From Nostocales cyanobacterium (lineage in GTDB: Bacteria > Cyanobacteriota > Cyanobacteriia > Cyanobacteriales > Nostocaceae): a stretch of DNA of 46,456 bases. The notes under the pieces are model-generated. The model had not been told where the DNA came from. It worked only from the letters and a program-made list of their open reading frames with translations, and did not search any database. Below, in pieces: positions 1-8,652 of this stretch; position 1 is the first letter of the stretch, and each line of letters opens with the position of its first letter. Position numbers and translations under genes: made by a program. The stretch is from positions 1 through 46,456 of the forward strand of contig RDXV01000029.1 of the NCBI GenBank assembly GCA_004292695.1, written 5' to 3'.

Positions 1-113
1 TTGGGACTATCCCCCGCAAATATCTTGCACCTATTTTCTGATTTTTCACCTTCTACCCTTGAATTTATCTGGGTTTTACGTTTATTCAACAAACCCTAAA
101 TACTCATTACTTC

Positions 114-143
114 TGATAACTGATAACTGATAACTGATAACTG
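114..143. repeat. TGATAAC heptamer array
   Basis: Four perfect tandem copies of TGATAAC lie just downstream of the stop codon of the minus-strand thioredoxin gene. This is one of about ten heptamer families in the window. The unit contains stop codons in its reading cycle, so it can only persist outside genes in this orientation. Confidence 0.9.
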
Positions 144-150
144 TCACCTA

Positions 151-726
151 TTACCCTCCATGACTGCGAGGATCATCTTGATTATTTGTTGAAACTGGGG
201 CGGAAAATTGAGAGGTTTTACCGCTGCTTTGTGCATAGGGAAGAGGTGAACCTGCTACTAATGCTTCTAAATTGCTGTCCATAATATTACGAGGAATATC
301 ACCAATTGCTTCCGCTATTCCTTCTGCTTGGTTACTTAAAAATACAAAATGGGGAATACCATCAACTCGATATTTGAGCATTTCTGGCAACCATTTGTTA
401 TTATCTACATTCAACATGACAAAGTTGATTTTGTCTGCATATTGTTGTTTAAGTTCGGCGATATCAGGGGCCATTTTTTGGCAGACGGTACACCAATCTG
501 CGTAAAATTCTACTAAACTGGGTTTGTTGTTGGTGACAGCAATTTCTAAAGGTGTGGAATTTTCATCTAGTTGGGTGAGGGATACGGAAGTATTTTGGGT
601 TTTTAGTCCGATAAATAGGGAAGCACTCAGGGCGATCGCCACTAACACAATGAGAAAATTTCTCACACGACTGCCTAAGTTAGATTCTGTGTTGCTAGGA
701 TCTTTGACGGGAGTATCTGTACTCAT
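151..726 (-). CDS. txlA: Membrane-anchored thioredoxin-like protein, TxlA/HCF164 type
   Basis: The 191-residue protein has one N-terminal membrane anchor (about residues 23-41) followed by a thioredoxin fold. The redox motif WCTVC is at residues 78-82, and the cis-proline segment GIPHFVF follows near residue 125. Proteins of this type (cyanobacterial TxlA, plant HCF164) sit in the thylakoid membrane with the thioredoxin domain on the lumenal side, and pass reducing equivalents to c-type cytochrome and photosystem assembly. The last 25 or so residues are polar and low in complexity. It is divergently oriented to the ferredoxin gene at 792, so the 65-bp gap probably holds both promoters. Family assignment is firm; the exact target is inferred. 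Confidence 0.85.
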   Translation of the reverse strand: MSTDTPVKDPSNTESNLGSRVRNFLIVLVAIALSASLFIGLKTQNTSVSLTQLDENSTPLEIAVTNNKPSLVEFYADWCTVCQKMAPDIAELKQQYADKINFVMLNVDNNKWLPEMLKYRVDGIPHFVFLSNQAEGIAEAIGDIPRNIMDSNLEALVAGSPLPYAQSSGKTSQFSAPVSTNNQDDPRSHGG

Positions 727-791
727 AATTTATTTATTAAGACTTATTAAGTAGTTTCCTAATCTAGTTTACATATTGGTTTACATAATTC

Positions 792-1196
792 ATGAAAAAA
801 AGAGTAACCCTGACTTTTCCCAAACGTGCCATCCAAATGCCTGTAACCTATAGACTGGCGAAAGATTTTAACGTTGCTGCCAATATTATCCGCGCTCAGG
901 TTGCTCCCAACCAAATTGGTAAATTAGTGGTGGAATTATTGGGAGACATTGATCAGGTAGATGCAGCTATAGAATGGATGCGATCGCAACATATCAGCGT
1001 TTCCCACAATTTAGGAGAAATAGTCATTGATGAAGAAATATGCGTTGACTGTGGGTTATGTACTGGAGTTTGCCCCACAGAAGCGCTTTCCCTCAACAAA
1101 GAAACCTATCAACTAACATTTACGCGATCGCGCTGCATCGTCTGTGAACAATGTATACCCACCTGTCCAGTACAAGCAATATCAACAAATTTGTAA
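792..1196 (+). CDS. NIL-domain 4Fe-4S ferredoxin-like protein
   Basis: The 134-residue protein has two parts. Residues 1-75 form an NIL domain (the small substrate-binding domain also found at the end of methionine ABC transporter ATPases). Residues 80-130 carry two classical cluster motifs with cysteines at 84, 87, 90, 94 and 115, 118, 121, 125, which should hold two 4Fe-4S clusters. Stand-alone NIL-ferredoxins are common in cyanobacteria. Their partner is not settled; a link to sulfur amino acid metabolism is often proposed. The ATG at 792 is the first plausible start. A GCGATCGC octamer lies inside the gene. No operon partner is visible. Confidence 0.85.
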   Translation: MKKRVTLTFPKRAIQMPVTYRLAKDFNVAANIIRAQVAPNQIGKLVVELLGDIDQVDAAIEWMRSQHISVSHNLGEIVIDEEICVDCGLCTGVCPTEALSLNKETYQLTFTRSRCIVCEQCIPTCPVQAISTNL

Positions 1197-1199
1197 TTA

Positions 1200-1316
1200 G
1201 GAGTCAGGAGTCAGGAGTCAGTAGTCAGGAGAAAGAATAATTCAAGAAGAATAGAGGAATAAAGAACTAATTTCTCCTCCCCTGCTTCCCCTACTTCCCC
1301 TGCTTCCCCTGCTTCC
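1200..1316. repeat. GGAGTCA heptamer array plus CTGCTTCCC nonamer array
   Basis: The gap between the convergent ferredoxin and lyase genes is mostly repeat. About four copies of GGAGTCA (one degenerate) occupy 1200-1230. Four tandem copies of the 9-mer CTGCTTCCC (one with A for G) occupy 1282-1316 and end three bases before the lyase stop codon. No clear intrinsic terminator was seen. Confidence 0.85.
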
Positions 1317-1319
1317 AAA

Positions 1320-1880
1320 CTAACCGGCGTTAACAGCTTCCATCGCTTTCTTAGATGCTTCCGTTGCACCCATGCGAATTTCTGAAGTGAAAGAAGCCAT
1401 ACTAAAACCACCGAAACGCTTGAGGACACTTACCCGCATCCGCAAGTTAGGACTCGCAAACCACAGTCTTTCTTCAGAAGACATGGTTTCATATTCAGTG
1501 ATCAGAGTTAGCGCCCCATCATCACCCATTTTGTAAGTTCCTGCTACTGGTGCTTTTTCTGCATAACCCATTTCTCGGAGTAACTTACCTTCACCGGGTT
1601 TATTTGCATCAGGAACAGTCACCAAAACTGTAGAACCTTCGTGTTTTTCCTCATCCCATTCCATTGTTCCTTTCCAGGTAACACGCGCACCACAGGTAGC
1701 ATCACTGGGGTTAACTTCGTACTGTTCACAGAGTTTAATCACTTCTGGATGATCTGCGGCCAGCATTTCAATCACAATATCAGACTTACCATCTTCTGAC
1801 TGTTTAAAGGCTAGATGGTGACTGGTACGATGGGAAAACCATTTTCCCGCACTTAACTCAAAAAATTCTTCAATATTCAT
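1320..1880 (-). CDS. cpcS: Phycobiliprotein lyase, CpcS/CpeS family
   Basis: This 186-residue protein matches the lipocalin-like S-type lyases that attach phycocyanobilin to the conserved Cys84-type site of phycobiliprotein subunits. The N-terminus ([19 protein letters not shown]) and the later segments [11 protein letters not shown] and [13 protein letters not shown] are typical of the Nostoc CpeS1/CpcS group. It acts in the cytoplasm during phycobilisome assembly. The next gene upstream encodes an NblB-like HEAT protein, also linked to phycobilisome chromophores, but the two are separated by about 380 bp of repeats, so co-transcription is doubtful. The start codon at 1880 is preceded by a weak AGGA-type site on the minus strand. 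Confidence 0.9.
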   Translation of the reverse strand: MNIEEFFELSAGKWFSHRTSHHLAFKQSEDGKSDIVIEMLAADHPEVIKLCEQYEVNPSDATCGARVTWKGTMEWDEEKHEGSTVLVTVPDANKPGEGKLLREMGYAEKAPVAGTYKMGDDGALTLITEYETMSSEERLWFASPNLRMRVSVLKRFGGFSMASFTSEIRMGATEASKKAMEAVNAG

Positions 1881-2261
<381 letters not shown>

Positions 2262-2942
2262 TTAATTTTGATTTTCTATTTCTTCTAGTCTCTTGAGAGA
2301 AATACTCGCAGCTTCCGCAACATGAGGATGGCTGTCTTTTTCTAGGTATTTTAAAGCGGAAACACTTTTAGGAGTTGGTAAACTACCTAACGCTTCTGCT
2401 AACCGTTGTCTTACTAACCAGTCTTCAGCTTGAGCAAATCTGAGAATATGATCTACTGATTCAATGGATTTAATTTCTCCTAATGCTGAAATTGCCGCTT
2501 GTTGAATCACAACTTCTTGACTGTCTAATGCTTGAATTAAAATATCATAAGCGCGAGTATCTTTAATATTACCTAAAGCTACCGCAGCACTAAATCTTAC
2601 TAACCAATCTGTATCTTCATAAAATGCCCTAGATAGTGCTTCTAATGCTCTATTGTCACCCAAGTAACCTAAAGCACCAGCCGCATCAGCACGAATACCA
2701 TAGTCAGGATCGGTTTCTAAGATTTTGATTAGGATAGGATAACATTCGGCAGTTTGTTTTATACCTAACGCGAAAACTGCCATAGAGCGCAGTTGAATAG
2801 ATTCATCATTTAAAACCTTTTTAATTAAAGGTACTGCATCCTCTGAGGGAACATCACGCAAACTAGCTAATGCTACCATGCGATCGCGCAGGTTTGTACT
2901 TTCTAACTGGGAAGAAATAACTTCTAAACTGGGAGTAGTCAT
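2262..2942 (-). CDS. nblB: HEAT-repeat protein, NblB-like
   Basis: The 226-residue protein is built almost wholly of HEAT/PBS-lyase repeats of about 31 residues. Recurrent blocks such as AAGALGYLGD, AVALGNIKD, AISALGEIKS and AEALGSLP are spaced regularly. Length and composition fit NblB, the CpcE/CpcF-related protein needed for phycobilisome breakdown during nutrient starvation. A different bilin lyase-like HEAT protein cannot be excluded from sequence alone. It has no signal peptide or membrane segment and should be cytoplasmic. It lies two genes from a phycobiliprotein lyase, which suits a phycobilisome role. The repeat nature is directly seen; the NblB assignment is inferred from size and family. 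Confidence 0.65.
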   Translation of the reverse strand: MTTPSLEVISSQLESTNLRDRMVALASLRDVPSEDAVPLIKKVLNDESIQLRSMAVFALGIKQTAECYPILIKILETDPDYGIRADAAGALGYLGDNRALEALSRAFYEDTDWLVRFSAAVALGNIKDTRAYDILIQALDSQEVVIQQAAISALGEIKSIESVDHILRFAQAEDWLVRQRLAEALGSLPTPKSVSALKYLEKDSHPHVAEAASISLKRLEEIENQN

Positions 2943-3113
2943 TGACTTGACAGCACTTTCTTAACTTATCTTTACTTTAACGTATTTAGCTGTCAGCTTT
3001 CAGTTATTAGCCATCAGCTTGGAAATATTGACAAAAATTCCTAATTCCTCAAATCTGATATTGAATTGAACACATTGAGTAAAAACAAAAGTCTTTGTAT
3101 TCCTTACTTTTTG

Positions 3114-3134
3114 TTCCCTGTTCCCTGTTCCCTA
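3114..3134. repeat. TTCCCTG array
   Basis: Three tandem units (TTCCCTG twice, then TTCCCTA) lie in the 337-bp gap between the nblB-like gene and the ferritin-like gene. The rest of this gap holds A/T-rich sequence, the promoters of two divergent genes and the hairpin listed at 3229-3266. Confidence 0.85.
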
Positions 3135-3228
3135 TCTTCCTTCCGAATGATACTTATATTCCAAATGGTAGCAAAATTTAATGTAAAACTGTATCCTCAG
3201 TGTGACGAGAATTAATAAGAATCAACGT

Positions 3229-3266
3229 AGGTTTAAAGGGTAGGAATTGAAACTTACTTTAAACCT
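3229..3266 (+). promoter_or_regulatory. 5'-leader hairpin next to the ribosome binding site
   Basis: AGGTTTAAAG (3229-3238) and CTTTAAACCT (3257-3266) are perfect 10-bp inverted repeats with an 18-base loop. The GAGG ribosome binding site (3268-3271) begins one base after the stem, and the ATG follows at 3280. A leader structure this close to the Shine-Dalgarno could affect translation, or the repeat could be an operator. Which of these applies cannot be decided from the sequence. Confidence 0.5.
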
Positions 3267-3279
3267 TGAGGATAATACA

Positions 3280-3831
3280 ATGGTACAGCTTAGTGAACGT
3301 CCCGGAGTGAAAAAGATTTCCAGTTTATCAGATAAATTCAACTATGCAGTTTGCATGGTTTATGATGCAGAAACTCGATTTTTAGAAGCTCAACAAATGA
3401 TGGTTCAATATTGTCAAAATCAACAGCTAAAGTCAATATTAGAAACCCATACCAGAGAAACTGAACAACAAGTTAGAAACTTAGAACAGGTTTTTCAAAC
3501 ATTGGGACAAGAACCACAAAGAATTACCTGTGATGCAGCGGTTGGTTTAATTAGTGATTGGCAAAAATCTATGTTACTCACTGCTGATAACCAAGAATTA
3601 ATACAAGCAGGAATAGCAGGAGGACAGTTAATCATTGAAAATCTAGAAATAGCTTTTTATCATTGTTTAATTAAAGGAGCAGAAAAACTTGGTGAAAGTC
3701 AAGCTGTACAACTTTTACAACAGAATTTAGAACAGGAAGAAAAAATGTCTAAAAAACTAGATCCATTAATTTCACAAATGTTGACGGAAATGAAATCTAG
3801 CACTGTCAAATCTACAGCTAAATCAAGGTAA
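3280..3831 (+). CDS. Ferritin-like four-helix protein, possibly DUF892/YciE-like
   Basis: An all-alpha protein of 183 residues. The reading frame is open back to a TTG at 3247, but the ATG at 3280 has a well-placed GAGG eight bases upstream and is the better start. The segments DAETRFLEAQQMMVQYC and HTRETEQQVRNLEQVFQTLG resemble the helices of DUF892/YciE ferritin-like proteins, which carry Glu and His residues for a possible di-metal site and are linked to stress. I see no signal peptide. It is monocistronic, followed by a strong hairpin at 3860-3880. The fold assignment is an inference from pattern; the substrate is unknown. Confidence 0.6.
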   Translation: MVQLSERPGVKKISSLSDKFNYAVCMVYDAETRFLEAQQMMVQYCQNQQLKSILETHTRETEQQVRNLEQVFQTLGQEPQRITCDAAVGLISDWQKSMLLTADNQELIQAGIAGGQLIIENLEIAFYHCLIKGAEKLGESQAVQLLQQNLEQEEKMSKKLDPLISQMLTEMKSSTVKSTAKSR

Positions 3832-3859
3832 TTGATTGAATTGATAGACTTAATGGTAG

Positions 3860-3880
3860 GGGTTTAGCATTGCTAAACCC
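3860..3880. terminator. Bidirectional hairpin between convergent genes
   Basis: GGGTTTAGC (3860-3868) and GCTAAACCC (3872-3880) form a perfect 9-bp stem with a 3-base loop. It lies between the ends of the ferritin-like gene and the fasciclin gene, where it could terminate both. The plus-strand tail TTACTTATT is only moderately T-rich. Confidence 0.7.
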
Positions 3881-3907
3881 TTACTTATTCACATTTCTAT
3901 TTCTAAA

Positions 3908-4609
3908 CTACAAATTAGGTGGCAGAATTACAGTGTCAATTACATGAATTACACCATTAGTTCCCTCAATATCTGCTTGAACTACTTTAGCATCATTAAC
4001 CATTACACCTTGATCAACACTTACCTTAATGTTACCCCCTTCTAAACTCTTGACTTCACCAGATTTTAAGTCAGTAGACTTCACATTACCAGAGACAACA
4101 TGATAAGTTAAAATCTTCACTAAAACTTCTTTGTTTTCTGGTTTTAACAAATCCGTCAAAGCATCCTGTGGTAATTTTTTAAAAGCCTCATCTGTAGGTG
4201 CAAAAACTGTAAATGGACCCTCTCCTTGTAAAACTTCTACAAGTCCAGCCGCTTTTAAAGCTGCAACCAATGTTGTAAAAGAATCATTTTCTGCTGCTAT
4301 TTGAACAATATTTTTTTCTGATGTTGTTGTATTTGTAGTTGGGTTTTCTGGTGGTTTTTCTGTTTCTTGGTTTTCAGTTGGGGTGACACCAGGTGTTTTC
4401 ATACCACGATTATAGGGAGGTTCATTGAAAATACTTGGTCTAGGGTTGGTTCTTTGATTGCTTACAGATTGTGCGATTTCCGTTTTATTCTTATACTCAG
4501 CATTTCTGATCTCTTCAGCGTGGGCGGGTAAAATAGTTAAACAGCTAACTCCTGTAACCCCTAAGATTCCTAAGATTTGAGTCAATAACTTGCTGTAATT
4601 AGCGTTCAT
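3908..4609 (-). CDS. Secreted fasciclin (FAS1) domain protein
   Basis: The 233-residue protein starts with a Sec signal peptide ending near AHA (about residue 31). A Pro/Thr/Asn-rich linker follows (about 55-100), then a single FAS1 domain (about 103-231). The FAS1 hallmarks are [15 protein letters not shown], the central LTYHVVSG and the terminal [16 protein letters not shown]1 domains mediate adhesion or extracellular matrix contacts, and many cyanobacteria export such proteins. There is no membrane anchor or LPXTG motif, so it is probably periplasmic or released. It is transcribed alone. The domain call is strong; the biological role is not established. Confidence 0.88.
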   Translation of the reverse strand: MNANYSKLLTQILGILGVTGVSCLTILPAHAEEIRNAEYKNKTEIAQSVSNQRTNPRPSIFNEPPYNRGMKTPGVTPTENQETEKPPENPTTNTTTSEKNIVQIAAENDSFTTLVAALKAAGLVEVLQGEGPFTVFAPTDEAFKKLPQDALTDLLKPENKEVLVKILTYHVVSGNVKSTDLKSGEVKSLEGGNIKVSVDQGVMVNDAKVVQADIEGTNGVIHVIDTVILPPNL

Positions 4610-4771
4610 AAATTGCGTTTGTTTTTCTTTTGATCATCTACATACAACCTTATAACACTTCTTTCACATAAAATCTCATCAGAACTAATCAGCATTGACA
4701 AAATATGACATAGTAGTGTAACATTAGACACTCAAAAATCCAAAAAATTAGTATTTTCATCAAAAAAACAT

Positions 4772-4792
4772 AAAAAAGGGGTTTCACCCCTT
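4772..4792 (-). terminator. Minus-strand terminator-like hairpin
   Basis: Read on the minus strand, AAGGGG, loop TGAAA, CCCCTT is followed by a run of T (the A-run 4772-4777 on the plus strand). It has the form of an intrinsic terminator, but no minus-strand gene ends here. It would stop antisense transcription entering from the argJ side. Confidence 0.5.
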
Positions 4793-4817
4793 ACTCTAAA
4801 AATGTTATACTGTGATA

Positions 4818-4868
4818 AGTAGATGCACCCTGATGATTTGGAGAGCTATTTTAATGGCTCTCTTTTTT
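4818..4868 (+). ncRNA. Candidate small RNA or argJ leader ending in a Rho-independent terminator
   Basis: A perfect -10 box, TATACT (4806-4811), is followed about 30 bases later by the hairpin GAGAGCT (4841-4847) / GGCTCTC (4856-4862) and six T residues (4863-4868). No plus-strand gene ends upstream, so this terminator has no protein-coding owner. A transcript of about 50 nt starting near 4818 would explain both signals. No good -35 box is visible. The alternative is an attenuator in a long argJ leader. The region between 4610 and 5144 otherwise holds no credible gene. Confidence 0.45.
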
Positions 4869-5144
4869 AGTTCGATGAGGTTTGCTGTCCTACTTTTTCA
4901 AGCTATGCCTACGGAACACTGCGTAAACACTGGGGTGTAGGGTGGTGTGAGAACAAGTTGTTCCTGGCAAACGGGAATTGGAAACGGGGATAGATATTTG
5001 AAAACTGTGTAAATAATTATACAAATTTATAAAAAAATTAAGTATAAAAACAGTAAAAACCAAGAAAATTGTTAACTTCCAGTGCTGATCAGATAAACTC
5101 ACAATAACGATAAATACTGACTATTTAACCCAACGGGGTGAACT

Positions 5145-6386
5145 ATGGGAGACTGGAAAGAAATTACAGGTGGTGTCACAGCAGCCAGGGGATATCGAGC
5201 AGCAGGTATAAAAGCTGGACTCAAACCTTCAGGACTGCCGGATTTAGCTTTGATTGTATCAGATGTTGACGCGATCGCAGCCGGTGTATTTACCACTAGC
5301 CAAGTCAGAGCAGCTTGTGTAGATTATTGCCGTCAGCGCTTACAAACTAAACAGAGTGCCAGAGCTATTCTTTGTAACGCAGGCCAAGCTAACGCCGCTA
5401 CTGGCATTCAAGGGGTAAAAGATGCCCAGGAAAGTGCAGACTTATTAGCCAAAGAATTAGGTATTTCCCCGAAAGCAATTTTACTGGCTTCTACAGGGGT
5501 AATTGGACCAAGAATTAAAATGGATGCTTTGCGGGATGGCATACCCAAGGTAGTAGCTGCCCTCTCTGCTGATGGTTCAGATGCCGCAGCGGGGGCAATT
5601 ATCACTACAGATTTAGTCACAAAATCTATCGCTTTGGAGACTATCATACATGATCGCCCGGTGAGAATTGGCGGTATTGCCAAAGGTTCAGGGATGATCC
5701 ACCCCAACATGGCCACCATGTTAGCCTTTGTTACCTGTGATGCGGCAGTTTCTCCTCACCTGTGGCAACAAATGTTAACCAGAGCCGCAGATAAGAGCTT
5801 TAATTCCATCACCGTAGACGGAGACACCAGCACCAACGACAGTTTAATAGCCCTCGCTAATGGTGAATCTCGCACTCCAGCAATTACAGAAATGGGTGCA
5901 GAAGCAGAAAAACTAGAAGCCATGCTCACCGCAGTCTGTCAGCATTTAGCCAAGGCGATCGCCCGTGATGGTGAAGGTGCAACCTGTTTAGTAGAAGTAC
6001 AAGTCACCGGTGCAAAGGACGAAACCACCGCCCGACAAATAGCCAAAACCATCGCCGGCTCTTCCTTAGTCAAATCAGCCATTTTTGGACGTGATCCCAA
6101 CTGGGGAAGAATAGCCGGTGCTGCTGGCCGTGCCGGAGTACCCTTTGAACAAGATCACCTGAAAATCAAAATGGGTGACTTTCTGCTCATGGAACATGGA
6201 CAACCCCTACCCTTTGATAAAGCCGCCGTCAGTGCCTATTTAAAACAAGCCGCTGCTGGTGCTTACCTCAAAGAAGATACAGTATTAATTTCCGTAGATA
6301 TCGGTAACGGTAACAGCACTGGTAAAGCGTGGGGCTGTGATTTAAGTTACGACTATGTAAAAATTAACGCTGAATACACAACTTAA
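5145..6386 (+). CDS. argJ: Bifunctional ornithine acetyltransferase / N-acetylglutamate synthase
   Basis: ArgJ moves the acetyl group from N-acetylornithine to glutamate, closing the cyclic arginine pathway, and in many bacteria also makes N-acetylglutamate from acetyl-CoA. At 413 residues it has the normal length. The precursor self-cleaves before the catalytic Thr. Here the conserved site is MIHPNMATMLAF, with cleavage expected between Ala190 and Thr191. Other family landmarks are ILCNAGQANAATG, FNSITVDGDTSTND and FGRDPNWGRI. It stands alone on the plus strand, downstream of a candidate small RNA/attenuator. A GCGATCGC site occurs early in the gene. Confidence 0.96.
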   Translation: MGDWKEITGGVTAARGYRAAGIKAGLKPSGLPDLALIVSDVDAIAAGVFTTSQVRAACVDYCRQRLQTKQSARAILCNAGQANAATGIQGVKDAQESADLLAKELGISPKAILLASTGVIGPRIKMDALRDGIPKVVAALSADGSDAAAGAIITTDLVTKSIALETIIHDRPVRIGGIAKGSGMIHPNMATMLAFVTCDAAVSPHLWQQMLTRAADKSFNSITVDGDTSTNDSLIALANGESRTPAITEMGAEAEKLEAMLTAVCQHLAKAIARDGEGATCLVEVQVTGAKDETTARQIAKTIAGSSLVKSAIFGRDPNWGRIAGAAGRAGVPFEQDHLKIKMGDFLLMEHGQPLPFDKAAVSAYLKQAAAGAYLKEDTVLISVDIGNGNSTGKAWGCDLSYDYVKINAEYTT

Positions 6387-6390
6387 TTAG

Positions 6391-6449
6391 GTAATGGGTA
6401 ATGGGTAATGGGTAATTGGTAATTGATCACAACTATTCACCAATTACCC
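6391..6449. repeat. GTAATGG array with 11-bp inverted repeat after argJ
   Basis: Five tandem 7-mers (GTAATGG three times, then GTAATTG twice) begin five bases after the argJ stop codon. GGGTAATTGGT (6410-6420) and ACCAATTACCC (6439-6449) form a perfect 11-bp inverted repeat with an 18-base loop. The stem could help end argJ transcripts, although no T-run follows. Confidence 0.8.
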
Positions 6450-6535
6450 AAACCTAAACTGTCAAGCAGCTAAATTGTATAATTTTCGGATAGTGAAGTC
6501 TTGTGGTGTGGGCATCTTGCCCGCTAGACTTATAT

Positions 6536-6577
6536 AAATTAAAATAAATTAAAATAAATTAAAATAAATTAAATAAA
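6536..6577. repeat. AAATTAAAAT decamer array
   Basis: About four tandem A/T-only 10-mers lie between argJ and the kinase gene. Ten bases is close to one helical turn, so phased A-tracts here could bend the DNA upstream of the kinase gene. That reading is an inference from the period. Confidence 0.75.
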
Positions 6578-6688
6578 TGCACAACAGCTTATTTTTAACG
6601 AACATCGTAAAAATTTACGGAAGCACAGACGCAAATTCAGAAAATTAAACAAAATAGGCGTTAAAATCGAATCGGCCTTTGTATTTTT

Positions 6689-8413
6689 GTGGTCTTGTCC
6701 CAGATAAATCAGAGCGCGGTTAACTGCATAAATCCTAACTGCCAACGTCCCTATCCCCAACCTTGGGGAAACAAATTTTGTAACAGCTGTGGCACTCAGT
6801 TACAGTTGATGGATCGCTATTACCCAATTCAGGCTCTAGGTTCAGGTGGTTTTGCTCAAATTTACACAATTTGGGATACCAAAACCCAAACAGAAAAGGT
6901 ACTAAAAGTCCTGATAGAAAACTCGCCCAAAGCAAAGCTTTTGTTTAAACAAGAAGCAGAGGTATTAAGTAGTTTTCGACATCCTGGCATACCTAAAGTT
7001 GAGAATGACGGGTATTTTGAAATTAATTTAACTAACCCAAAACAGCACCAGTTAGCTTGTCTGGTGATGGAAAAAATTGATGGGCAAAATTTGGAAGTAA
7101 TTAGAAGAAAATTCCCCCAAGGATGTCCAGAAAATTTAGTGTTAAGTTGGTTTACTCAAGCAATTAAGATTTTACAAGAATTACATAAACGTCAAATTAT
7201 TCATCGGGATATTAAACCTTCTAATTTAATGCTACGTATTTCTTCAGAAAATGCAGTGACAGGAGAAGAACAATTAGTATTAATTGATTTTGGGGGAGCG
7301 AAACAATTTAGTGGTGCTATATTGCAAACATCCAATTCTTCCACTCGTTTATTTACCTCTGGTTACAGTCCACCAGAACAAATGATTGGTAGTAATGTTG
7401 GACCCGCTGCTGATTTTTATGCTCTGGGAAGAACAATTATTGAACTACTTACAGGTAAATATCCTCAAGAATTAGAAGATCCTGTAACTGGTGAATTAAT
7501 ATGGCGTAATTACTGTCATATTAACCCTGAATTAGCAGATTTATTAGATGAAATGATACAGGCAGATGTGCGTTCTCGTCCAGCCCATGCAGGTATTATT
7601 CAAAAGCGGTTATTAAATATATCCTCAATATCCTCTAAAACTCCTACTCGAAAATCACAACCGAGATTATTTAATCAACTAAAAAATAATATAACTCAAG
7701 CTCTTATCAAATTCATCCAAGCAATTGGTAACACTACCTTATTAACATTTCAAATCATTTTCAGTTTTTTAAGTGCTTGTTTTTTCACAATTTGGACAGT
7801 GATTTTAGTTTGGATCGGTGCTAATATAGGAACTTTAATTGGTTTTCTGTTAGCCTATCACACTAAATTAGGTTCTGTTGTCACGGAATTTTTAACAATT
7901 AAATTACCTCAATTAATTCCCTCTTTTCAAACTGCTGAACCCAAAGAAGTTATTATTTATGGTATTGCAGGTTTAGGTACTGCATGGGGAATTACCATTG
8001 CTGGCAGTTTTCGTCAAAAACGCAGATTTTTAATAGCTGCAATTATGGGAGTAATTAGTTATAGTTTAGGTTGGTTAATTTGCCAATTTCAATTTATTAA
8101 ACCCGCAAGCAGTCCTGAAAGTTTAATTTCTTGGATATTAGTATCAGTTTCTTTACTAACTTTAGGTTTAGGTTTACGCACTCATTATATAGCTTACGCT
8201 TTCATTGCTGCTTTTGGTACTGCTAACATTGTCGCAGCTTTAATACATTTAGGTATAGAAATTCCCTTACTACATTTTGCGAGTAAACCAGATTTTTCTG
8301 ATTTATTTCAATATATATCCTTTTTTGGTTTCATCGGTATTTTAATTAGTTTATGTTTAAGTTTCTGCTACTATTTAGTTGTACCTTGTTTACGAAAGTT
8401 AGGATGGAGATAG
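6689..8413 (+). CDS. Membrane-bound Ser/Thr protein kinase with N-terminal zinc ribbon
   Basis: The 574-residue protein begins with a short zinc ribbon: Cys13 and Cys18 (CINPNC), then Cys31 and Cys34 (CNSC). A Hanks-type kinase domain follows, with the glycine loop GSGGFAQIY at 51-59, Lys73, HRDIKPSN at 172-179 and DFG at 200-202; all catalytic residues are present. The C-terminal half (about 340-570) has six or seven hydrophobic helices, so the kinase is probably tethered to a membrane facing the cytoplasm. The start is a GTG at 6689, chosen because it is needed to include the zinc ribbon; no clear ribosome binding site precedes it. The substrate is unknown. The next gene is a convergent kinase. 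Confidence 0.88.
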   Translation: MVLSQINQSAVNCINPNCQRPYPQPWGNKFCNSCGTQLQLMDRYYPIQALGSGGFAQIYTIWDTKTQTEKVLKVLIENSPKAKLLFKQEAEVLSSFRHPGIPKVENDGYFEINLTNPKQHQLACLVMEKIDGQNLEVIRRKFPQGCPENLVLSWFTQAIKILQELHKRQIIHRDIKPSNLMLRISSENAVTGEEQLVLIDFGGAKQFSGAILQTSNSSTRLFTSGYSPPEQMIGSNVGPAADFYALGRTIIELLTGKYPQELEDPVTGELIWRNYCHINPELADLLDEMIQADVRSRPAHAGIIQKRLLNISSISSKTPTRKSQPRLFNQLKNNITQALIKFIQAIGNTTLLTFQIIFSFLSACFFTIWTVILVWIGANIGTLIGFLLAYHTKLGSVVTEFLTIKLPQLIPSFQTAEPKEVIIYGIAGLGTAWGITIAGSFRQKRRFLIAAIMGVISYSLGWLICQFQFIKPASSPESLISWILVSVSLLTLGLGLRTHYIAYAFIAAFGTANIVAALIHLGIEIPLLHFASKPDFSDLFQYISFFGFIGILISLCLSFCYYLVVPCLRKLGWR

Positions 8414-8594
8414 TTGACAGTTGATAGTTGATAGTTGATAGTTGATAGTTGATAGTTGATAGTTGATAGTTAATAGTTGACAGTTGACAGTTGATAGTTG
8501 ACAGTTGACAGTTGACAGTTGACAGTTGATAGTTGATAGTTGATAGTTGACAGTTGATAGTTGATAGTTGACAGTTGACAGTTGACAGTTGATA
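8414..8594. repeat. Long TTGATAG/TTGACAG heptamer array
   Basis: About 26 tandem 7-mers, mixing TTGATAG and TTGACAG, run without a break. The array begins at the base after the TAG stop of the kinase gene, and that TAG itself fits the repeat phase. The T/C variants are interspersed, which suggests internal duplication of blocks as well as single units. It is the longest array in the window. Confidence 0.95.
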
Positions 8595-8610
8595 TTCTTG
8601 AAATCCTTAA

Positions 8611-8652
8611 TTCTAAATTCTAAATTCTAAATTCTAAATTCTAAATTCTAAA
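8611..8652. repeat. TTCTAAA heptamer array
   Basis: Six perfect tandem copies of TTCTAAA. The stop codon of the minus-strand kinase (8648-8650) lies in the last unit. The space between the two convergent kinases therefore consists almost only of two unrelated heptamer arrays. Confidence 0.93.

Noticed and set aside
4890-5102. 70-codon minus-strand frame upstream of argJ
   Set aside because: No ribosome binding site, no recognisable domain, and a composition like non-coding DNA; it overlaps the argJ promoter region.
8414-8652. Possible CRISPR array
   Set aside because: The repeats are 7 bases with no spacers, and no cas genes are present. These are simple tandem heptamers.
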